The translations under genes and the position numbers were made by a program. This document shows, in pieces, positions 56,531 to 64,000 of a stretch of 64,000 bases of DNA. Every line of letters starts with the position of its first letter. The first letter of the stretch is position 1. Source of the stretch: Cryptomeria japonica (Eukaryota; Streptophyta; Pinopsida; Cupressales; Cupressaceae); assembly GCF_030272615.1 (NCBI RefSeq), contig NC_081415.1, positions 506,865,373 through 506,929,372 of the forward strand. The letters run 5' to 3'. The notes under the pieces were generated by a model. That model saw only the letters and a program-made list of their open reading frames with translations, was not told the origin of the DNA and searched no databases.

Positions 56531-59189
56531 GGTGTCAAAATTGAGCAATTTGGGGGATTGTTCATGCACACACTCAACTTATATAATGGCATACAATATA
56601 GTAGTATTGGAGGGACTTAACATAGGCATTTGTATACACAAACTTACATAAAGATTCAAATTTACTAAGAGGTTAACCTATTTAAGTCACTTATGAGTAT
56701 AATAAATAATCCATTTGTCATTACCTTGGAAAAAAGAAACTACAAGTCTTGATGAGATGGCATCCTAAAGCACTACAAATGGATTCATCTCTTACCACGT
56801 TCATATGATGTTCTTCTTGAGCCAAATACTCTTCGTAGAAATTTGCATGGCAAAATAGAAATGATCGTGTCTTAAAATTAATTGGTCTCAGTGTTGGTGG
56901 CCACACATTGTGGTCTATCATACATTGAGTGTTCCAATATTTGGACAACAATATGAGAGATATATAGAGATCCCAACCTCCTTTCCCTAATGATCTTCTT
57001 GCACACATACTTTTTTGCCTTCACGATTCTCAAAATCCTCTCTATGATGATGATGCTAAAGAGGAGCTTGCTTAGTGGAAAAGTCTCAAATGTTATGATG
57101 GCACAAACATCTCCAACTGTTTCACCTCCTACACCTTCGATGTGGTAACTATTCTACCACCTTCACCTACTACATTGACACAGATGCCATCTTTTCTTTG
57201 AACACTACAAATTATCTTCTACACATTCACATCTATTTTTTTCATTATCGAGATATCTACTTATCATAATTTTATCAATTGTTTTTAGAATCTCACATTT
57301 GGGATCTTAACAACATTGCAAACATTAGTCTTCTTAAATTAGTGACAAATTACACAAACATATCCTTGATTTTAGATTCTCTCATTCACTCTCCCCCACA
57401 TTATGCTCTTATCATGATTCACATAAATTCAAGTCTCACACTTTGTAGTCAACATTCTCAAATCTTGTATGACATAATCACAATTCAACATTAACATAGA
57501 CGCAAATGAGTAGCTTCCAAATCCATACATCTTGATTCCTTCCTACATTCCACTTGAGTGGAAACTCAACAAGTTGACAACTTGGTATTTCTTTCTTTCA
57601 AAAGAACGATGCATCAATTGTTGTAGAGGGACCTACTACAAACAATTTCATGCAACATTCTACATTGACTCCCCCTTTATTGTGGAGGCATGCATGGGCC
57701 TTATCTCATAAGGATTTTAAGAAACCATCACTTCTAAGGGCCATATCTTGTCCTCCTTTTCATATCTCAAAGGGGTCAAGTTTTTTCTTATGAGTTTTCT
57801 ACTTTTCTACTTTTTGAAGAGGTATACTATCTTTGTATATTGAATTTCTCTCAACTTATACATGAATATCTATCATGACTTGTCTTGTCAAAATCCATTT
57901 CTTAATTACTTCAATTGCACTAACAAGTAGCGTCGATGTAATTAATTATTACACTTATCATTTTAAGTTTATATAGGTGATTTATTTTTTATTACTTGAG
58001 TAGGATAATGAGTTTGAATATATCCTCATTTTTTATGGGATTTTCTTTTTTCCTTATCCTCTTAGATTTGGAAACTTAGATGTCAATACTTAATTTTTTG
58101 ATTGATTGTCTTTTCCATATCCTCTTTAGAGTTGAAAACTACGAGGCTACATATTGTAGATCTTTCCTTCTATTTATGCAAATTTAGACCCTGAATACAA
58201 ATATTAGAATGTTGTTACTCGCATTTTTTGTATTGAATTTATTGTCATCTTATTACTAATTGTTCTTAAGTAGTTTTAAGATTGCATAATCTTATCAAAT
58301 CTAACAAGAATCAAAGCAATTGAACTAGATAATTATATTTTATTAAGGTAACCCATAGCCATGGCACTAGTTATTGCAAGACAAGGACTCTTAGTTTGAC
58401 TTTTAGAAGGACTATGTCTCAACTTCTTCCACTAATTTATCCTTAGACTCCACTCTAGCCCCAAAATATAATTGAAAAACATATTTTATTAGGAAATTCA
58501 TCACTTGTGTGCATACATATAACATAGATGGAGTTGTTATTCTTTTTCCTTTTATGTAAGATATCATTCTAAATTTAAGGAAGTGTAAGTATGGAGACTC
58601 CTTTGTGACTATAAAATGCTAGAGCACACCTACGCAACAACTATTCTTGATCATTCTCTAATGCCTCAAATGTAATTATGACTTCCTAGACCCACCATTA
58701 GGTGTTTTTTTGGTACATTTTGTTAAGCTAATAATTTAAGAGTTGAAAATTTGTGTGCCCTATTAAAATTAGAGCTTGTAAGCATTCAACTTAATTGAAG
58801 ATCAAATAAAGACCATCCTAAAAAGACCCTTTGCATATGGAGAACCATAGCTATATCCAAAATGAAATGATGATGCCTTAAGATGCATCAAGCTAATTAT
58901 GCAACTTCACGAGTAGGCCTTTTTTGGCTTGCCCTTTATAAGTATGCATACTTGTCTGAGTTTGATACGCAAACCAAGTTGTACAACCTTCAGAACAGAT
59001 CCTATTCAAGTAAGGTCGTAGAACTTGCGATGGTAGAACTTAAGCAAGAAAACCTTTAATGAAGGACATCATTGAGGGTTTCAATGTGGTTGTTTTTGGA
59101 TGGCTTAAATTGTAAAATTATATTTGAATTTTTTTCACCCATTTCTACATAAGTTTGCATGCCTTGGTTACTTGTTACTCACTTGGGCT
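56531..59189. other. AT-rich DNA without recognised genes
   Basis: Short open frames (for example 57008-56721 minus, 95 codons) have no domain. The part from about 58940 may belong to the decayed copia element that becomes recognisable at 59190. Confidence 0.45.
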
Positions 59190-59760
59190 GGTTGTACAAC
59201 ACTAGAATGGGTCGCTTGAATTAGAAAACGTTGTAGCGTATGATTAATTATATACAGTCCATGGCTAAACTGTATGATGTGGATTTTTTGCCTGTCATTG
59301 AAGATATTTTTGACATACTTAGGCATATTTTTTACATTGAAAGTCCATGGGGAAATATAAGGATTTCACGAGTCCTGAATATTAACGTAGCCACACTATC
59401 TACACACAAATAATGGTACTAAGCATGCTAAAGAAATAATTTTTAACAGTCCCAACAATTTTGATAATACCTTGAGTGAATTGCATCTTATACCCTTCAA
59501 GAGAATAGTGTAGTTGAGAGGAAGAACAAAACTATTATCATGATGACTAACCTATGCTAATTGTTAGATGGATTGAATGTAAGTCTTCGACTTGGCAATA
59601 AATTATGCATCTTATATTATGAATAGACTCTGCAAAGAGATGTTAGAAAAGTGACACTTGAGAATGCATGGAGCAGTGTTGCATTAACTAGAAATAGATT
59701 AGTAATTAAACTCTACAATTTGCGTGTAACTCGTTTCCATTAGAAATCACAGCATTCATT
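59190..59760 (+). pseudogene. Decayed copia GAG-pre-integrase/integrase fragment
   Basis: Translated on plus, LYNTRMGRLN near 59193-59223 resembles the HxxxGHxN pre-integrase zinc motif. TLQENSVVERKNKTI near 59476-59520 is the conserved integrase Glu region. VTLENAWSS (near 59650-59676) corresponds to the downstream TPEEAWS-type motif. Stops and frameshifts are frequent and no LTRs were found. It is an old fragment. Confidence 0.65.
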
Positions 59761-59950
59761 CTCCTAACCATGTATTGCACTGAATCATGATTAGGCTTGA
59801 AATGGTAGTAATCATAATAATGTGAACATAAGTATATTTGCTTGTTAATTGTTTGCTGCAGTATATCTGTGAGGCAGTACACACTGCAATTTCATGATAA
59901 CAAGTTTCCTACATAAGTGTGAAAATAAAAAACAGAAAGAAAAAGGCTAT

Positions 59951-60037
59951 CCAGCCCCTAGAATGCACCAAGACATCATTATCCTTTATACATTATAAAT
60001 ACATTATAATAGATGTTTGGTGCATTCTAAGGGCTGG
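59951..60037. ncRNA. 87-bp near-perfect foldback, pre-miRNA-like or tiny MITE
   Basis: Left arm 59951-59977 and right arm 60012-60037 pair over about 26 bases with one mismatch and one bulge (right-arm core TTGGTGCATTCTAA). Five further pairs (ATTAT/ATAAT) reach into the loop, which is about 23 bases. Size and pairing fit a plant microRNA precursor, but no target or expression is known here. A small foldback element is the alternative. Confidence 0.4.
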
Positions 60038-60436
60038 AGACCATTACCAAACAGAAAGATGCAGTGGAGGCAGCGGCCAATCCATTGACAAATATACAAT
60101 CACTAGAAAAAATCACTTACCAATAAATTTCAGAGTTTTCACTGTCAAATGGAAAGGAAAAATAACCTCTGTAAATGTGTATATAAGGACTGAAATTTTA
60201 GCCAATTTGTTTCTCGCAAGTATGACTGAAACATTCCCCCATGTACCTGTCAGCCAGGAATCAGAAGCAATTTCAAGCAAGTGTATTATTGGGCACCTGT
60301 CTATTAAGAGTAAGAACTCCTCTCCATAATTCCGTTTATAAACAGCTTTTCCACTTCTCTAACTATTAAAAAAGTAATCTTGAAAATCAATAGGGATCTT
60401 CAAGTATGTTGTTAGCATATTAGAATCCAACTAAAA
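60038..60436. other. Sequence between the foldback and the host gene, no gene supported
   Basis: A 136-codon plus frame (59919-60329) spans the foldback and has no domain; I regard it as chance. Confidence 0.4.
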
Positions 60437-60620
60437 TCAATTACCAAATGGAAAATTGTTAAACCTGAATGCTTGTCCTTCAATATTACATGTTTCATCA
60501 GATAAACGATTTAGATGATAGTCAACAACCAAACAATTCGTGCCATTTGGGCCACTAGATTTCATAGCCTCTTCCTCACCTGTCTTCCATACACTTTCAA
60601 AAGAGAAATCAGTACAAGGA
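60437..60620 (-). other. Coding-like continuation of the host gene in another frame, or 3' UTR
   Basis: A minus frame open from 60667 to 60437 overlaps the end of the gene and reads CTDFSFESVWKTGEEEAM and CLVVDYHLNRLSDETC. Its composition resembles the preceding exon. It could be the original C-terminus beyond a one-base shift near 60640, an alternative splice form, or chance. Confidence 0.35.
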
Positions 60621-62539
60621 TTAACATTTAAGGCCAACATGTTCTGCTCCATAAGAATCATAATCACAATCTACAAGGTACATGGGCTCTGCCAAACGCT
60701 CCCATTCTTCCCCCTTAGTGACACAAATGTTTGGAATATTTACATCATCTTCCAGTTCAAGGTGAAGATCCATGGGAGAATCTGTACTTTCCTTGATCCT
60801 ATATGGAAAACTGATTAGAGTGGATACTCCTGGATCCTGCACTTCTTCAATCAAGTGTAGGCCATCTGTGTTGAGTAACTTATGCTGCACTTCTAATAGA
60901 TTCGATTCACTAGACAGAAAAAATAAGGAAGATTCTTTCCATTCCAAACTGTCAGTTCCATGCTGTAGTTGTTTACTTGAGAAGCTGAAACCTAAATCTG
61001 GACCAATATTGTCTTGGTCATTATGGCATACAAAGGGAGCCAGACTGAGATTCTGAGATATATCTTGGAAAGAAAAATCTTCAATCTTGTCACACCTTGG
61101 AATATCCTTATAAGATGAACCCCACAAGACCATACTGTTTCCTGGGATTGATTCTTTTTCATAATGCTTATGTTTGTCTTCATGAGCCAGCAGTGGACCG
61201 AAACAAAGATTGTTCTCAGGCAAAGTCCATAATATCATCCCAGTTTCAGGAGGGAAACCTTGCCCGTGACATCTAAACTTGTCTATATGATCCACCAATT
61301 GCATATTAATACTTTTCATTGAGGAAAAATTTGGGGATTTACAATTTTTGTCATACCACTGTATTAAGCTCAGCTCATCCCTTTTCACAGGCAGTGAGTC
61401 AAAAACATAATGCCTATTAGGTTGTAGGATGTCTGTGAAAAGAGGAAAGTCTTCTAAGCTCTGTTTATGATTATAATCGTCGGACCACATTCTGCTAAAC
61501 ACAGGAGGAAAATGCCAAAATTTAGTATCAAGAATGTTTCCATGATCAATCCTAGCCTCCTGAGCCAATTGCTCCTTGGTGCATAACGAATGTGTTCCCA
61601 AATCCGCATGTGCTAACCCATGAAGACCATATCCATAACTATCATAATCATATTGATGAACTTTATCTGCCTCCCATGAAGAAATTAATGACAAAGATTC
61701 TTCACGCTGAAAATTTGAAGTCTTCGTATTCAAAATCTTATTACAATGTTTATATCCAAGTCCCTCTGCGTTACTCAAAATGTCAAATTGAGAACAAGCT
61801 TTCTTAAAATCATCCTTTAAGTCCAGACAGATATATGTTTCTGGATGGAAATTTGATTGTATAGGTTTCTCAGTTCCAACCGATATGTCTTTCTACGAGA
61901 AAATCAGTGTAATTAGAACAAATATTCAAGGATTATTTTCTTTTGTTCCTTTCTCTAAGTCAATTTAAGTGCTGATTAGATATAACAATATCATTAGAAG
62001 AATCAACTGAAACAAAATAATATTGAAATTTACATACAGAGAATTCAGGATCCTCCTGAGATTCAGTACCAATATTGCTATCATTTGGAGCTTTTAGTCT
62101 TTGGAGGAGAATCATTACAGATTTGGACCTGCATTAAATCTTTGTAATTTGGTATCCTATCTTGAAGATAATGTAAATGAACTTTCTACTACAAACTCTA
62201 TGCTAGTGTTTTGTGCATCTATACGAATCTCACCCATATAAAAGAAAATCCCCTGTCTCAATTGACAAGGCCCTTGCACAAAGATCTTGCAATTTCTTCC
62301 TTTTTTTATGAAATACTTTTCCATAATTGTCTGCCTTCTTGAAATCTGCCAAATTTGTTATATTGTCTCGTAACACTTTAACACAACAATACTGACGTCT
62401 CTAAAATTACCTGCAAAGAATACATTCATACCAATTTGAGATGGAGAACACATTAAATCTGATTTCCCATCTATCTCACAATGAGAACTTGATGTAGCTG
62501 CTGGACCCGGCTTATCTTTTTCCAATAAATGGTTATCAC
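60621..62539 (-). CDS. 3' part of a spliced host gene, unknown product (at least four exons)
   Basis: Minus-strand exons can be joined with matching phases: 62539-62411 (or 62432), 62345-62234, 62128-62038 and 61892-60621. The introns begin GT and end AG: 62410-62346, 62233-62129 (GTGAG donor) and 62037-61893 (GTATG donor). Phases are 1, 2 and 0, and all joins keep the frame open. The first visible acceptor is TTTTTCAG before 62539, so earlier exons lie further right. The protein has a basic stretch (HKKRKKLQDLCARAL), then a long acidic, Ser-rich, probably disordered last exon of about 423 codons (DSYGYGLHGLAHADLG, SSEADKVHQYDYD-like segments). I do not recognise the family. A nuclear or regulatory role is only a guess from composition. 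The stop at 60621-60623 gives the C-terminus EHVGLKC, but a coding-like frame continues in another phase (see findings). Confidence 0.6.
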
Positions 62540-64000
62540 CTGAAAAAGATGAGTCCACGGAAATGAATTTTATTCAGGTATAATGAACTATTTTTTCATA
62601 CAGAGCAACTGCCCTATTTGTTTTGCATAAGAAAGAGGTAATACAACATGGGAAAGCATCAAAGTAATCATTCCTCTGTACGTAAGAAAATGAAGTTATT
62701 GAAGTAGTTGAGAAAGAAGCTAGACTCTTATACATCAACAATAATCTATAGAAATTGAGATACTTCACTGAAAATATTACTAAAGAGAATAAAAAAATAA
62801 ACAATATGATGATTACAATATATTTGGAAATGGATCTAATTTTCCTGAACTGTTACAGACATTAGCTGTGTCTTATAATGTAGATAGATTTAAGCTGCAC
62901 AAAACTAGGAAATGGGTATATTTCTGAAACCAAAATCCTACTGGCCATGTTCTACCAAGTCCCCTCACAAGGGAAAAGAACACTTGTAAATAGCCCCCAA
63001 ATCTCAGAAAGAATATTTAATTAGCAAAATAGCAAAGGGGCAGGGGCAGCGAACCAGGGAGAAAGACAGAACAGTTGCGATGCATCCATGTGGAGCATAG
63101 GCTATTGGAAATGCAGGCCTTGAAACCCTCCAGAAATGAGAATTTGACAATGAAAATGACTAGTTCAAAGAACAAGGAGATAAAAAAAATTATTGTTTGT
63201 GTAATAGCGTATTCTTGCAATAAACAACACTCTAGGCTTTAAACACCAATTGATTTCACACATTTGTGCAATGTCATCACTTTGTACAAGTACGATTCTC
63301 TATGAATGAGAACAACAGAAGTTACCACTCCTGAATATGTGTTAGGGTTGAAACTTTGTAAAAAATACATTATAGGTGACCTGACTACTTCAGTTTGAAA
63401 ACGTTTCCTCTATGAATGATCACAAAATCATTACAGCTGTAGGACAACATAAAATAAATTTGTTTTGAAATGATGGGGATTATTAAAATTGTCTACTAAA
63501 AGAAATTCAAGCGGTCCAAAAAAATTTCCAATGGAATGCGCATATTTCAGAACTGAAATGTGCTGCGAAGCTGAAAATGCATCAACAGCAGTAGAAAATG
63601 TTTCAAAATGTGTTTATATTTGGAAAGCATTGCTGCAAAGAGTTTCTTGGCATTTCCAACATTTTTCTGAACAGTTTCAGTGTTAAAAATAATTTCTGGA
63701 CTGGAAATGAGTGATGTAAGGAGATTTGTGCAAATTAAGAATATAAAATCTAGATTTTTTAATATGTACCATGTACTGCTAGAATTCCTAGTATGTTTTG
63801 GCACTAGAAGCGTAGGGGCCACTGGGCTTCCAAATAGTGGAAGACCAATCATTCTAGTATTCAGTTACAATGCAAAACATGAAATGGTTGGTTATATGTT
63901 GGGTGTTAGATTTTCAAACATATTACTAAGATGTAACGTTATTATGTTATGTACCCAGGCAAATGATATTATGAGCATAAGCAATGATGAAGTAGATAAC
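62540..64000. other. Upstream intron(s) or intergenic DNA, no exon resolved
   Basis: AT-rich, with a pyrimidine-rich run into the acceptor at 62540. I could not identify a further exon that ends with the required phase. Open frames at 62804-62574, 63220-63017 and 63852-63547 (minus) have no domain. Confidence 0.4.

Noticed and set aside
59919-60329. 136-codon plus frame across the foldback
   Set aside because: No domain and it runs through the inverted repeat; better explained as chance.
60621-61778. Naming the host gene as a known DNA-repair or meiotic factor
   Set aside because: General composition suggested a nuclear protein, but I could not match any diagnostic motif, so no name is given.

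Overview
The window looks like intergenic DNA from a large, AT-rich, retrotransposon-packed seed-plant genome. A gymnosperm such as a conifer is plausible, but nothing here proves the species. Almost everything identifiable is transposable-element sequence in nested layers. Only the right end carries what looks like a spliced host gene.

Region 1 (1-29137) holds two related Ty3/gypsy elements of the Tat type, both coding on the minus strand. The older one (E2) starts left of the window and ends at 29137. A younger relative (E1, 3005-17732, target duplication CAGCT on both sides) inserted exactly at the end of the E2 pol gene. Both have the order gag, protease with a G-patch, a long acidic linker, reverse transcriptase, two RNase H domains and integrase. 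Both also carry remnants of a plant-mobile-domain (PMD) gene on the opposite strand between integrase and the 3' LTR. E1 has an open 807-codon gag but a pol broken by many stops. Its LTRs differ at only about 8 positions by eye. Both elements carry arrays of a short motif at about 20-bp spacing in their leaders; in E1 a complementary array lies near the other end.

Region 2 (29138-43191) is unassigned AT-rich DNA plus E3 (31596-36570, plus strand), a gypsy-type element with LTRs, gag and protease but no RT or integrase. E3 is itself split by a 1.1-kb solo LTR (34277-35399). A 209-bp tandem duplication lies at 41311-41733.

Region 3 (about 42965-51600) is a three-level nest. A tRNA-like, SINE-like sequence is interrupted by an ORF1-only LINE (43209-51559, 17-bp imperfect target duplication). 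The LINE is interrupted in turn by a Ty1/copia element, E4 (43441-50075, minus strand, target duplication TGGGG/TGAGG). E4 keeps its RT motif but has lost two integrase catalytic aspartates and the protease serine. Its 3' region holds a tandem array of two-stem hairpins whose stems covary.

Region 4 (51577-59950) holds a 3.77-kb solo LTR (52759-56525, duplication GTAAG on both sides) with a GC-rich island of five CCACTGTGG hairpins, and a decayed copia integrase fragment (59190-59760). Region 5 (59951-64000) holds an 87-bp pre-miRNA-like foldback and the 3' part of a minus-strand host gene. At least four exons of that gene can be joined with consistent splice phases. I do not recognise its product.
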